Assembly (NCBI GenBank): GCA_018368455.1
Contig: JAGZEG010000020.1
Location: forward strand, 1-43,137
Length of the DNA stretch: 43,137 nt
Source: Coriobacteriia bacterium
GTDB taxonomy: Bacteria > Actinomycetota > Coriobacteriia > Coriobacteriales > UMGS124
Reading direction: 5' to 3'
In this document: positions 17,411-25,767 of the stretch, in pieces
Layout: every line of letters begins with the position of its first letter
Position numbering within the stretch: position 1 is the stretch's first letter
Made by a program: the position numbers and the translations under genes
Notes under the pieces: model-generated
Seen by the model: the letters and a program-made list of their open reading frames with translations, nothing else
Databases searched by the model: none
What the model was told of the DNA's origin: nothing

Positions 17411-19455
17411 TGGAGCCGGAGCAGCGCATCGGCGCGCCCTCCGACGAGCTGCCGGCCGACGCCCAGGCCGACCCCTCGCGCCTCTCGCTCGCGCAGCAGG
17501 TCGCGCTTGTGCCGACGGACCCTGGCTGCTACCTGTGGAAGGACGCCGCCGGCAAGGTGCTCTACGTTGGCAAGGCAAAGAACCTGCGCGCACGCATGCG
17601 CCAGTACGTGACGCTGCAGGACGAGCGCGTGAAGATCCCCCTGCTCATGGAGCAGGTGCGGAGCTTCGAGTACCTCGTCGTCAACAGCGAGCACGAGGCG
17701 CTCGTGCTGGAGATGAACCTCATCCGCCAGTACGACCCCCCGTTCAACGTCGACTTCCGCGACGACAAGAGCTACCCCTACATCGCCATCACCGAGAGCG
17801 ACCTGTTCCCGGCCATCAAGTTCACGCGCGAGAAGCACAAGGCGGGCACGCGCTATTTCGGCCCGTACACGAACGCCCGCGCGGCTCGCGAGACCATCGA
17901 CCTCGCCCGCAAGGTCGTGCCGATGTGCTCGGCGACGTGCCCGGAGTGGCGCCGCATCACCCGGGCGCTCGCCAAGGCCTCAGACGACGATCCCGTTGCC
18001 CGCGCCGTGCTATCTGGCAAGGGCCGCGCCTGCTTTGACGCGAGCGTCGGGCTGGGCCCGGGCGCGTGTTCGGGCGACATCACGCCGGTGACATACCGGG
18101 CGAACGTGCGCGCTGTCGAGCGCTTCCTCGCGGGGCGGCGCGGCGAGTTCGCGCAGCACATCACCGACGAGATGCACGAGGCCGCCGCCGAGCTCAACTT
18201 CGAGAAGGCGGCGCGCTGCCGCGACAAGCTCGCGACGCTCAAGCGGGTGGGGGAGCGCCAGCAGGTCGTGTTTCCCTCGCCCATCGACATGGACGTCATC
18301 GGCTTCTATCGAGAGGAGACGATCGCCGGCGCCCACGTGCTGGCCGTGCGCGAGGGCCGCACGCAGCGCAGCTGCGAGTTCGTGCTCGACAAGGGCAAAG
18401 ACGTCTCCGAGGAGGAGCTGGCCGCCGGCTTCCTCAAGCGCTACTACGCTAGCGGCGCCGACGTGCCCGACGAGGTCGATCTCTCCGTGGAGCTGTCCGA
18501 CGCCGACGTCCTCGCGAGCTGGCTTTCCGAGCGTCACGGCCGCAAGGTGTCCGTGCGCGTGCCGCAGCGCGGCGAGAAGCGCCACCTGCTCGAGCTCGCC
18601 GAGCAGAACGCCCGCCACACGCTCACGCGCTTCATGGTGCGCACGAGCTACGAGGACCGCCGTACGAACGACGCGCTGCTACAGCTCGAGAGCGCTCTTG
18701 CCTTGCCGGCGCCGCCTATGCGCATCGAGTGTTTCGACATCTCGACGATCCACGGCCGCTTCACGGTGGCGTCCATGGTCGTGTTCACGGCGGGCAAGCC
18801 CGACACGTCCCAGTATCGGCGATTCAAGATGCACGTGGATACGGGCGAGGCGAACGACTTCCTGTGCATGCAAGAGGCGCTCGGGCGTCGCTACGCCCCG
18901 GAGCGCATGGCTGACGAGCGGTTTGGCTCCCGTCCCGACCTGCTGATACTCGACGGCGGCAAGCCCCAGCTCTCAGCCGCCATGCAGCAGCTGGGAGAGC
19001 TGGGCCTCGACATCCCCATGGCTGGCCTGGCGAAGAGCGACGAGGAGCTGTTTGTGCCGTGGGATGACACGCCCGTCGTGCTGCCGAGCGGATCTCCCTC
19101 GCTCTACCTCGTCAAGCAGGTGCGCGACGAGGCCCACCGCTTCGCCATCACGTTCCATCGCGAGCTGCGCGGCAAGGCCATGACCGTGAGCGTGCTCGAC
19201 GAGATCCCCGGCGTGGGCGCGAAGCGCAAGCGTGCGCTCATGAAGCGCTTCGGGTCGATAAAGCGCCTGCGCGAAGCGAGCGCCGCCGACATCGCGGCGA
19301 CGCCGGGCGTTCCCGCCGAGGTCGCGCGCGAGGTGTTCGAGACGCTGCGGGCGTGGGAGGACTCCCGCGAGCAGGTGGCCCGCGCGGCCGGACTGGCGGA
19401 CGGGGGCGCAGGTGACGGGGCGCAGGACGCCTCCGAGGTCGTGGGGATGGGATAG
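17410..19455 (+). CDS. uvrC: Excinuclease ABC subunit C
   Basis: This 681-residue nuclease makes both incisions in nucleotide excision repair. The GIY-YIG nuclease domain begins near residue 36 (PTDPGCYLWKDAAGKVLYVG, then KAKNLR). A UVR domain for UvrB contact is near 250-280 (HEAAAELNFEKAARCRDKL), the RNase H-like second nuclease with CFDISTIHG starts near 440, and helix-hairpin-helix motifs begin near 597 (DEIPGVGAKRKRALMKRFGS). It carries about 30 extra residues before the first domain and a Gly/Ala-rich tail. The start ATG 17410 shares one base with the stop of the ATP-grasp gene. No LexA box was found upstream of this operon, unlike uvrA. Confidence 0.97.
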   Translation: MEPEQRIGAPSDELPADAQADPSRLSLAQQVALVPTDPGCYLWKDAAGKVLYVGKAKNLRARMRQYVTLQDERVKIPLLMEQVRSFEYLVVNSEHEALVLEMNLIRQYDPPFNVDFRDDKSYPYIAITESDLFPAIKFTREKHKAGTRYFGPYTNARAARETIDLARKVVPMCSATCPEWRRITRALAKASDDDPVARAVLSGKGRACFDASVGLGPGACSGDITPVTYRANVRAVERFLAGRRGEFAQHITDEMHEAAAELNFEKAARCRDKLATLKRVGERQQVVFPSPIDMDVIGFYREETIAGAHVLAVREGRTQRSCEFVLDKGKDVSEEELAAGFLKRYYASGADVPDEVDLSVELSDADVLASWLSERHGRKVSVRVPQRGEKRHLLELAEQNARHTLTRFMVRTSYEDRRTNDALLQLESALALPAPPMRIECFDISTIHGRFTVASMVVFTAGKPDTSQYRRFKMHVDTGEANDFLCMQEALGRRYAPERMADERFGSRPDLLILDGGKPQLSAAMQQLGELGLDIPMAGLAKSDEELFVPWDDTPVVLPSGSPSLYLVKQVRDEAHRFAITFHRELRGKAMTVSVLDEIPGVGAKRKRALMKRFGSIKRLREASAADIAATPGVPAEVAREVFETLRAWEDSREQVARAAGLADGGAGDGAQDASEVVGMG

Positions 19456-19472
19456 CGGGGCCCGGGTGAGGG

Positions 19473-19501
19473 CGGACAAGTGTGCGCCTGGGCGCTAGAC
19501 T
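19473..19501 (+). promoter_or_regulatory. Candidate promoter for the LRR-rapZ-yvcK-whiA operon
   Basis: CGGACA (19473-19478) and TAGACT (19496-19501) are separated by 17 bp, downstream of the uvrC stop and 71 bp before the preferred LRR start. The -35 matches TTGACA at four of six positions. Confidence 0.35.
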
Positions 19502-19520
19502 AGGGGGACGCCAGCGCTCG

Positions 19521-19542
19521 GCCCGCGCGGCCGGCGCGCGGC
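19521..19542. other. GC-rich quasi-palindrome upstream of the LRR gene
   Basis: GCCCGCGCGG next to CCGGCGCGCGGC forms a near-perfect 22-bp palindrome between the candidate promoter and the ribosome site. It could be a leader hairpin, a weak uvrC terminator or an operator. No U-run follows. Confidence 0.3.
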
Positions 19543-19572
19543 ATGATCCCGCGAGAAAGGCTGATGAGAGCC

Positions 19573-21279
19573 ATGCGATGCCCCTCATGCGGTGCCAAGG
19601 TCAAGCGTTCCCAGGCGGGCTGCCCCTCGTGCGGCAGCCCGCTCGTCCTTATGCCGCCGATGTTCGGTGGTGCGGCGCGTGAGGTGCGCCCCGAGCTCGG
19701 CTATCCCGCACAGCCCGCCATGGCGGCTGTGCAGCCTGAGACGCCGCCGCGCGTCGGCGGTCGCGTCCTGATCGTCGTCGTCATCGCGCTCGCCCTCGTG
19801 GCGTTCTCGCTCGTCGCCCTGCTCGTCGTGCGCAGCATGGAGGCGCCGGGCCACGGCGTTCCCATCACCCCCTCGACGTTCCCCGACGCAGCTCTGCGCG
19901 CCGTCGTCAAGACGTATGACGCCGACGACGACGACGCGCTCAATGCCGACGAGGTCGCCTCCATCACATCGCTTGACTGCTCTTCCCGAAGCATCGGCTC
20001 GCTGCGCGGCATCTCGACGCTGACGGCGCTCACGACGCTCGACGCCTCGCGCAACAACCTGACGGACGCCGACCTCTCGTCCAACGCGGCGCTGACGAGC
20101 GCCAACCTCTCCGACAACCGGCTGACGTCTGTCACGCTCACCAACCTGGGCAACCTGAGCTCGCTTGATGTCAGCGACAACGCGCTGACGGCGCTCGACC
20201 TGTCCGCGTGCGGGCAGCTTCGCTCGCTGGCGTGCACGGGCAACGGCCTCGCCCGTCTCGACCTGTCGAAGAACGGCCTCGTCACGTCCGTCAGCGCCGA
20301 CCCCGGCCTGTCTCTCATCATCCCGATAGCCGAGGGCTTCTTCCCCGATGCGGGCCTGCGCGCGAGCCTGGCTGTCCTCGACAGCGACGGCGACGGCGCC
20401 CTGTCGGACCGCGAGCGCTCCTCCGCCGCATCGCTACAAGTCAGTGATGCGTCGACGGCCGACCTCACCGGCCTGACGTGGCTGCCGTCGCTCACGACGC
20501 TCGACATCTCGGGGTGCGCCGTGACGAGCGTCTCGGGCTCGCAGCTCCCTGCGATGCTCAACTCGCTCGTCGCGAAGGACTCCCAGCTTTCGACCCTCGA
20601 CCTGGAGGGCCTAGAGTGGCTCTACGTGCTCGACATCACGAACACGGCTGTCTCCTCGCTCGACCTGTCGGCAACGCCGCACCTCACGAACCTGTCCGCC
20701 ACGGCGTCGCACCTCTCGTCGCTCGACGTGACGCCGTGCGCCGCCACGCTGTCCACGCTGCACATCGGCGAGAATGTGAGCGTCACGGGTGCCTTGACGC
20801 GCACGGCGGGCGCGCTGCCCGATCCTGCGCTGCGCGGCGTCGTGTTCTCATCGACGAACAACCCCGACGGCGACGACATGCTCACGGGTTCAGAGGTCAG
20901 CGCTCTTACGTCACTCGACCTGTCCGGGACGGGCACGACGAACCTTGCTGGTCTGCCAGCCCTGACGTCGTTGAGGACGCTCGTGTGCAACGGGCTGCAG
21001 CTCGGAAGCTTCTCGGCGCAGGGCCTGACGCAGCTGCAGAGCTTGAGCCTGTCCGGCTGCGGCCTGACGTCTGTCGACGTGAGCTCTGCGGGCGGCCTTG
21101 CGAGTCTCGACGTCTCGAACAACGATCTCGACGCGCTTGTCGTGAGCACGGCGCCGGGCCTGACGCAGCTTAACGCCACGGGCAACGCTCGCCTGACGGC
21201 GGTCGACGCGACGGGTTGCCTGCAGCTCGTGCCCGGAGAGAGCGCCCTCGTCGACGAGGGCTGCACTATCATCCAGTAG
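19573..21279 (+). CDS. Membrane-anchored leucine-rich-repeat protein with zinc ribbon and EF-hand-like loops
   Basis: This is a 568-residue protein. It opens with a small zinc-ribbon (CPSCG, 12 residues, CPSCG), then a membrane span near residues 65-90 (VLIVVVIALALVAFSLVALL). The outside part has three modules, each beginning with a FPDAxLR-like helix and a calcium-loop-like motif (DADDDDALNADE, DSDGDGALSDRE, NPDGDDMLTGSE) and continuing into leucine-rich repeats such as LTTLDASRNNLTDADLS. The predicted topology is zinc ribbon inside, repeats outside. The start is uncertain: ATG 19573 gives the usual MRCPSCG opening, while ATG 19564 or 19543 would add three or ten residues. It is 14 bp before rapZ and likely heads that operon. 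A role in surface binding or sensing is inferred. Confidence 0.8.
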   Translation: MRCPSCGAKVKRSQAGCPSCGSPLVLMPPMFGGAAREVRPELGYPAQPAMAAVQPETPPRVGGRVLIVVVIALALVAFSLVALLVVRSMEAPGHGVPITPSTFPDAALRAVVKTYDADDDDALNADEVASITSLDCSSRSIGSLRGISTLTALTTLDASRNNLTDADLSSNAALTSANLSDNRLTSVTLTNLGNLSSLDVSDNALTALDLSACGQLRSLACTGNGLARLDLSKNGLVTSVSADPGLSLIIPIAEGFFPDAGLRASLAVLDSDGDGALSDRERSSAASLQVSDASTADLTGLTWLPSLTTLDISGCAVTSVSGSQLPAMLNSLVAKDSQLSTLDLEGLEWLYVLDITNTAVSSLDLSATPHLTNLSATASHLSSLDVTPCAATLSTLHIGENVSVTGALTRTAGALPDPALRGVVFSSTNNPDGDDMLTGSEVSALTSLDLSGTGTTNLAGLPALTSLRTLVCNGLQLGSFSAQGLTQLQSLSLSGCGLTSVDVSSAGGLASLDVSNNDLDALVVSTAPGLTQLNATGNARLTAVDATGCLQLVPGESALVDEGCTIIQ

Positions 21280-21293
21280 GGGAGGAGACGCGC

Positions 21294-22247
21294 ATGGGCG
21301 AGCACATCGAGACGGGCGGACGGCCGGCTGACGCGACCCCGGCGGACGCGTGCCCGCTGCTGGGGCCGGAGGTCGTTGTCATCACGGGCATGTCGGGCGC
21401 CGGCCGCACGGAGGCCCTGCATGCCATGGAGGACCTGGGGTACTACTGCATCGACAACCTACCGCCGTCCATGCTCGTGCCGCTGTCCGAGCTCATCGGC
21501 CTGCCGAATGGCACGGGGCGCCACCTGGCCGTCGTGTGCGACGTGCGCTCGCAGGAGTTCTTCTCGACGCTGAGCTCCGAGCTGAGGAAGATTACGGAGC
21601 GCGGCGTGTCGTGCCAAGTGCTCTTCCTCGACGCGGACGACGACGCTCTGCGCAACCGCTACAGCTCGCTGCGCCGTCGCCACCCGCTCGCGCGCGGCGG
21701 CATGACGGTGAGCCAGGCCATCGCTGCGGAGCGCCAGCGCCTGAGCTCTATCCGCGAACTGGCGAATGTCGTCGTCGACACGTCGACCATGCGCGCCCGC
21801 GACCTGCGTGCCCGCATCGCCAAGGAGTTCTCCGGCACGCCGGCCCAACAGGGCATGAACGTGGCAGTGTCGTCGTTCGGCTTCAAGTACGGCCTGCCGC
21901 TCGATGCCGACCTCGTCATTGACGTGCGCTTCCTGCCCAACCCGTTCTACGACCCCACCATGCGCGAGCTGACGGGCTTTGACGCCCCAGTGCGCGACTA
22001 CGTGCTCAACAGCCCGGAGACGAAGGCGTTCCTCGAGGCCTGGCACACGCTGCTCGACGTCGTCATGCCCGGCTACGTCTCTGAGGGCAAGCAGCACCTC
22101 TCCATCGCGATAGGCTGCACAGGCGGTCAGCACCGCAGCGTCACGCTTGCCGAGGCGACGGGCGCCTATCTCGCGAGCAAGGGCTATCGCGTGTCGTGCT
22201 CGCACCGCGACGTGGCGCGCTCCGCCCAGGGGGGTGCCCAGTCATGA
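21294..22247 (+). CDS. rapZ: RapZ/YvcJ-family nucleotide-binding protein
   Basis: This 317-residue cytoplasmic protein is of the RapZ/YvcJ family. In E. coli it steers decay of the sRNA that controls glucosamine-6-phosphate synthase; in Gram-positives it is a GTP/ATP-binding protein of less certain role. The P-loop is GMSGAGRT at residues 32-39, with Arg where most P-loops have Lys, as is common in actinobacterial relatives. The C-terminal domain has DVRFLPNPFYDPTMRELTG and IAIGCTGGQHRSV, the family hallmarks. The ATG at 21294 follows a strong GGGGAGGAG. Its stop overlaps the yvcK ATG by four bases. Confidence 0.94.
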   Translation: MGEHIETGGRPADATPADACPLLGPEVVVITGMSGAGRTEALHAMEDLGYYCIDNLPPSMLVPLSELIGLPNGTGRHLAVVCDVRSQEFFSTLSSELRKITERGVSCQVLFLDADDDALRNRYSSLRRRHPLARGGMTVSQAIAAERQRLSSIRELANVVVDTSTMRARDLRARIAKEFSGTPAQQGMNVAVSSFGFKYGLPLDADLVIDVRFLPNPFYDPTMRELTGFDAPVRDYVLNSPETKAFLEAWHTLLDVVMPGYVSEGKQHLSIAIGCTGGQHRSVTLAEATGAYLASKGYRVSCSHRDVARSAQGGAQS

Positions 22248-23413
22248 GCGACGCCGAGTCTCTGCTTGACGCCTGCGGCCTTGGGGACGCAGGCGCTGCC
22301 GGCGCGACGGACATCGCATCTGCTCTGCCGCTGACGCCGGTGCCCGACCCGCGCCCTGACCAGATTCGCGCCGTGTGCATCGGCGGCGGGACGGGCCAGC
22401 CCAACTCCATCCGCGCGCTGCGCATGCTCGACTGCTACGTGACCGCCGTCGTGTCCATGGTCGACGACGGTGGCTCGACGGGCATCCTGCGCGCCAAGGC
22501 GGGCATCGTGCCGCCCGGTGACATCCGCAAGTGCCTCGTCGCGATGGCGGACGACTCGCGCGCCGTGCTGGCGCGGGCGTTCGAGCACCGCTTCCCCTAC
22601 GCAGATAACCACACGCTCGGTAACCTGCTCATCACGGCACTCACGGCTGAGACGGGCTCGTTCATGCAGGCGGTCGACGTGTGCTCCGAGCTTCTCGGCT
22701 GCCACGGCGCCGTGCTGCCCTCGACGCTGGACGACGTCGTGCTGTGCGGCATGACGCGCGACGGCATGGAGTTTCGCGGCCAGGCGTCTCTGGGCACGGG
22801 TCCGTGCGCCCTGTCGAACGTGTGGCTTTCCCCGCGCGACCCGCAGGCATACGCCCCAGCTGTCGATGCTATCCTGCAGGCGGACATCGTAGTGCTCGGC
22901 CCGGGGTCGCTGTTTACATCCATTTTGCCCAACGTACTCGTCGGCGGCATCCGCGACGCGCTGCGGGCTACGAGCGCCACGCGCGTGTTCGTGTGCTCGA
23001 CGGCCGACATGCAGGGGGAGACGTGGGGGCTCACGGCCGAGGAGCACGTCGACGCGCTGTTGTCGCACGGCCTCGAAGGCGCCGTCGACGTCGCGCTCAT
23101 CCACCGCCCGGTGCCTCGTGACATGGGCGTGCCGACGCGCAGCTTCCAGGCCCTCACGAAGCAGCAGGTCAGCGATGACGCGCGCCGGCGTGCGCAGGGG
23201 CTGTCGCCCAACGTGACGAACGACCCCGACCCCGACTGGTACTTCCGCCCCGTGCAGCTCACCGACGACATGATCCGCGCCATCGAGCGCCGCGTGCCCA
23301 CCGTCATCGTGCGCGAGTTCGCCGGAGGCGAATATCCCACGTGGCACAACCTCGACAAGCTGGCCGGCGTGCTGCGGGGGGTGCTGGAAACGTGTCATTC
23401 ACGGCCGAGGTAA
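22244..23413 (+). CDS. yvcK: YvcK/GlmR-type gluconeogenesis factor (CofD-like)
   Basis: This 389-residue protein belongs to the YvcK/GlmR family, which binds UDP-GlcNAc and supports cell-wall precursor supply on gluconeogenic carbon sources. Motifs present are CIGGGTGQPNSIRALR, SMVDDGGSTGILR, GIVPPGDIRKCLVAM, NHTLGNLL and VVLGPGSLFTSILPNVLV. A 40-residue N-terminal extension precedes the core. It starts inside the rapZ stop (ATGA) and its own last 22 bases overlap whiA, giving a fully coupled rapZ-yvcK-whiA block, the order found across actinobacteria and firmicutes. Confidence 0.94.
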   Translation: MSDAESLLDACGLGDAGAAGATDIASALPLTPVPDPRPDQIRAVCIGGGTGQPNSIRALRMLDCYVTAVVSMVDDGGSTGILRAKAGIVPPGDIRKCLVAMADDSRAVLARAFEHRFPYADNHTLGNLLITALTAETGSFMQAVDVCSELLGCHGAVLPSTLDDVVLCGMTRDGMEFRGQASLGTGPCALSNVWLSPRDPQAYAPAVDAILQADIVVLGPGSLFTSILPNVLVGGIRDALRATSATRVFVCSTADMQGETWGLTAEEHVDALLSHGLEGAVDVALIHRPVPRDMGVPTRSFQALTKQQVSDDARRRAQGLSPNVTNDPDPDWYFRPVQLTDDMIRAIERRVPTVIVREFAGGEYPTWHNLDKLAGVLRGVLETCHSRPR

Positions 23414-24336
23414 AAGACGAGCTCTCGCGCTGCGAGGACGCCGATCCCGTCTGCAGCCTTGCCGAGCTCGCTGCGATGGTGCGCGTGTGCGGCACGCTTT
23501 CGGTGTTTGGGTCGGGCAGCAAGCGGAGGTATCGCCTGTCCATGGCCACGGAGACCGGGTCGGTGGCACGTACGGCCATTAAGCTCATGCGTCGCACGTA
23601 CGGCCTCACGACGGAGCTCACCGTGCGGCGCAGCGTTTTGCACAAGACGCGCAACTACCTCATCGTCGTGCCCGACCAGCCGCAGCTTCCCAAGGCGCTC
23701 GTGCGCATGGGTGTGCTGACGCCCGAGCTCGGCCTGGCGCGCGCCATCGCCCCCGAGCTTGTGAGTCGGCCCGCTTGGGCGAAGGCCTACCTGCGCGGCG
23801 CGTTCATGGGCGGCGGCTTCATATCCGACCCCCACGGTGACGCGCACTTCGAGATGGTGGCGCAGGGCGACGCATTCGCGACGGGCCTTGCGGACATGCT
23901 CGCGCGCTTCGACGTGAACGCCCACGTGAGCAGGCGACGCTCGTCGTTCGTCATCTACCTCAAGAACGCGTCGGACATCCTGTCGTTCCTCGTGCTCGTC
24001 GGCGCACCGTCGTCGGCGCTCGCCATCGAGGACGCGCGCGTCGTCAAGTCGCTGCGCAACGACGCCAACCGCATCGTCAACGCCGAGATCGCCAACCAGA
24101 AGAAGGCGACGGACGCCGCGGGCTCCCAAACGGACCTCATCGAGCTCATCGATGCCAAACTCGGCCTCGGCAAGCTCCCGCCCGCGCTGCGCTCGTTTTG
24201 CGAGCTGCGCCTGGCAAACCCGCTGTTGTCGCTGCGGGAGCTCGGCGAGATCGCCGACCCGCCCCTGTCAAAGTCAGCCGTGTACCACCGGGTGCGAAGG
24301 CTGGAGGAGATTGCTGCCGAGCTGGATGCCAAGTGA
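23392..24336 (+). CDS. whiA: DNA-binding protein WhiA
   Basis: This 314-residue protein combines a degenerate LAGLIDADG homing-endonuclease-like N-terminal domain (AYLRGAFMGGGFISDPHGD) with a C-terminal helix-turn-helix (LRELGEIADPPLSKSAVYHR). WhiA is a sporulation and cell-division regulator in streptomycetes and is conserved in non-sporulating Gram-positives. GTG 23392 is chosen because it yields VSFTAEVKDEL, the universal family N-terminus. It overlaps the 3' end of yvcK by 22 bp. The open frame upstream is a shadow. Confidence 0.95.
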   Translation: MSFTAEVKDELSRCEDADPVCSLAELAAMVRVCGTLSVFGSGSKRRYRLSMATETGSVARTAIKLMRRTYGLTTELTVRRSVLHKTRNYLIVVPDQPQLPKALVRMGVLTPELGLARAIAPELVSRPAWAKAYLRGAFMGGGFISDPHGDAHFEMVAQGDAFATGLADMLARFDVNAHVSRRRSSFVIYLKNASDILSFLVLVGAPSSALAIEDARVVKSLRNDANRIVNAEIANQKKATDAAGSQTDLIELIDAKLGLGKLPPALRSFCELRLANPLLSLRELGEIADPPLSKSAVYHRVRRLEEIAAELDAK

Positions 24337-24461
24337 AGTGCCGGCCGGGGCTGTGGCACCCCATCTGCTGCGTTCCCCAGGGGCTCACGTATGTCCAATA
24401 CGCTTCACCGCCGGGCGCCTTGCATCTGGGGCACTGTGACGCCTGCTAACGGTGCAGTTTC

Positions 24462-24545
24462 TTGCGGCACTGCTTCGCTTGCCGCCTGGCCAGCGACGTG
24501 GTGCTGCGGTGCCGCTTCGCTGCCGCCAGGCCAGGTGGTCTGTGC
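24462..24545. repeat. Two tandem imperfect ~40-bp repeats upstream of gap
   Basis: The unit TGCGGCACTGCTTCGCTTGC, continuing into CGCCTGGCCAGCGACGTGGT, is followed at once by TGCGGTGCCGCTTCGCTGCC, continuing into GCCAGGCCAGGTGGT. The halves can form a long imperfect hairpin, so this may be a leader structure or a duplicated binding site. Confidence 0.45.
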
Positions 24546-24626
24546 AGCTCGCGGAACTCCACGCGATGTGCATGACTCCTTGCGCTAGGCTGGCGACAGC
24601 GTGACCACATCCCTGCTCTAAGACTC

Positions 24627-24641
24627 GGTCCCGCCGGGACC
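24627..24641. promoter_or_regulatory. Palindrome immediately upstream of the gap ribosome site
   Basis: GGTCCCGCCGGGACC is an inverted repeat with a 3-base loop (6-bp stem), five bases before the AAGGAGG ribosome site of gap. It could be a repressor operator or an RNA hairpin that modulates translation. Confidence 0.4.
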
Positions 24642-24659
24642 CCACGAAGGAGGAAGCGC

Positions 24660-25679
24660 ATGACTGTCAGGATCGGCATCAACGGGTTCGGACGCATCGG
24701 CCGCCTTGCGCTGCGCGCCGCCCTGGACGATCCCGAGATCGAGGTCGTCGCCGTCAACGACCTCGGCAAGATCGACTGCATGTCCCACCTGCTGCGCCGC
24801 GACTCTGTGCACGGCAAGTGCACCCATGACATTGCGACGGACGGCATCGACCTCATCGTCGACGGCTCGAAGCGCATCAAGGGCCTCTCGGCGCGCGATC
24901 CCAAGGGCATCCCGCTGCTGCCGTGGGGCGAGCTCGGCGTCGACGTCGTGCTCGAGTGCACAGGCAAGTTCCGCGACAAGCCCTCGCTTATGCGTCACAT
25001 CGAGGGCGGCGCGCGCAAGGTCGTGCTGTCTGCCCCGGCGAAGGGCGAGATCGACGGCACGTTCGTCGTCGGCGTTAACGATGACCAGTACGATCCGGCA
25101 ACGATGGACGTTGTCTCCAACGCCTCCTGCACGACGAACTGTCTTGCGCCTGTCGCCAAGGTGCTCGTCGATGCGTTCGGCGTCGAGCGCGGCATGATGA
25201 CGACCGTGCACGCTTACACGTGCGACCAGCGCGTTCTGGACAACTCGCACAAGGACCTGCGTCGCGCTCGCGCCGGTGCCTGCTCCATCATCCCGACGAC
25301 GACGGGCGCGGCCCGCTGCGTTGGCATCGTCATTCCCGAGCTCGCCGGCAAGCTCGACGGCATGTCGGCGCGCGTGCCGGTGCCTGACGGCTCCATGGTC
25401 GACCTGACGGCCGAGCTGTCGCGCCCCGTCAGCGCCGAGGAGGTCAACGCTGCGATGCGCGAGGCGGCGCAGGGCCCGCTCAAGGGTATTCTTGCCTACT
25501 CCGAGGAGCCGCTTGTCTCGAGCGACATCATCGGAGAGACGGCTTCGAGCGTGTTCGACGCTGGCTGCACGATGGTTTTGGGTGGTCAGGGCACGCTGGT
25601 AAAGGTACTTTCCTGGTATGATAACGAGATGGGCTACTCCTGCCGCCTGCTCGACCTCGCGAAGGTCGTCGCGCGGTAG
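24660..25679 (+). CDS. gap: Glyceraldehyde-3-phosphate dehydrogenase, type I
   Basis: This 339-residue cytoplasmic enzyme oxidises glyceraldehyde 3-phosphate to 1,3-bisphosphoglycerate with NAD. The Rossmann motif INGFGRIGRL is at the N-terminus, and the catalytic cysteine lies in SNASCTTNCLAP near residue 156. HAYTCDQRVLDNSHKDLRR follows, and the C-terminal WYDNEMGYSCR is typical. AAGGAGG lies seven bases before the ATG. It is the first gene of a cluster with pgk, tpiA and gpmI. A hairpin just after it may lower read-through into the next genes, as often happens where gap is needed in excess. Confidence 0.96.
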   Translation: MTVRIGINGFGRIGRLALRAALDDPEIEVVAVNDLGKIDCMSHLLRRDSVHGKCTHDIATDGIDLIVDGSKRIKGLSARDPKGIPLLPWGELGVDVVLECTGKFRDKPSLMRHIEGGARKVVLSAPAKGEIDGTFVVGVNDDQYDPATMDVVSNASCTTNCLAPVAKVLVDAFGVERGMMTTVHAYTCDQRVLDNSHKDLRRARAGACSIIPTTTGAARCVGIVIPELAGKLDGMSARVPVPDGSMVDLTAELSRPVSAEEVNAAMREAAQGPLKGILAYSEEPLVSSDIIGETASSVFDAGCTMVLGGQGTLVKVLSWYDNEMGYSCRLLDLAKVVAR

Positions 25680-25708
25680 GCCATCCCGCATCAGTGGATG
25701 ACGACTGA

Positions 25709-25742
25709 GGGCGCGCCCGGGACGAAAGACCCCGGCGCGCCC
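25709..25742 (+). terminator. Hairpin after gap (partial terminator or stabilising stem)
   Basis: A 13-bp stem with one mismatch, GGGCGCGCCCGGG (25709-25721) with CCCCGGCGCGCCC (25730-25742), has an ACGAAAGA loop. No U-run follows, so it may stabilise the gap mRNA end rather than stop transcription. Confidence 0.5.
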
Positions 25743-25767
25743 TGACGCGAAAGGGCAATCGCAGCCG

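Larger units (their letters stand above)
24337..24659. other. Intergenic region before the glycolytic operon, with repeats and a palindrome
   Basis: This 323-bp region has no credible gene. It contains two adjacent imperfect direct repeats of about 40 bases (24462-24503 and 24504-24545). They share CGCTTCGC-type and GCCGCC(T/A)GGCCAG elements and could also pair as CCGCCTGGCC with GGCCAGGTGG. A short palindrome follows close to the gap start (24627-24641). No clear -35/-10 pair was found. Confidence 0.55.

Noticed and set aside
24391..24588. 65-residue Cys-rich plus-strand frame upstream of gap
   Set aside because: It has no ribosome site and covers the imperfect direct repeats; its composition looks like translated regulatory DNA.
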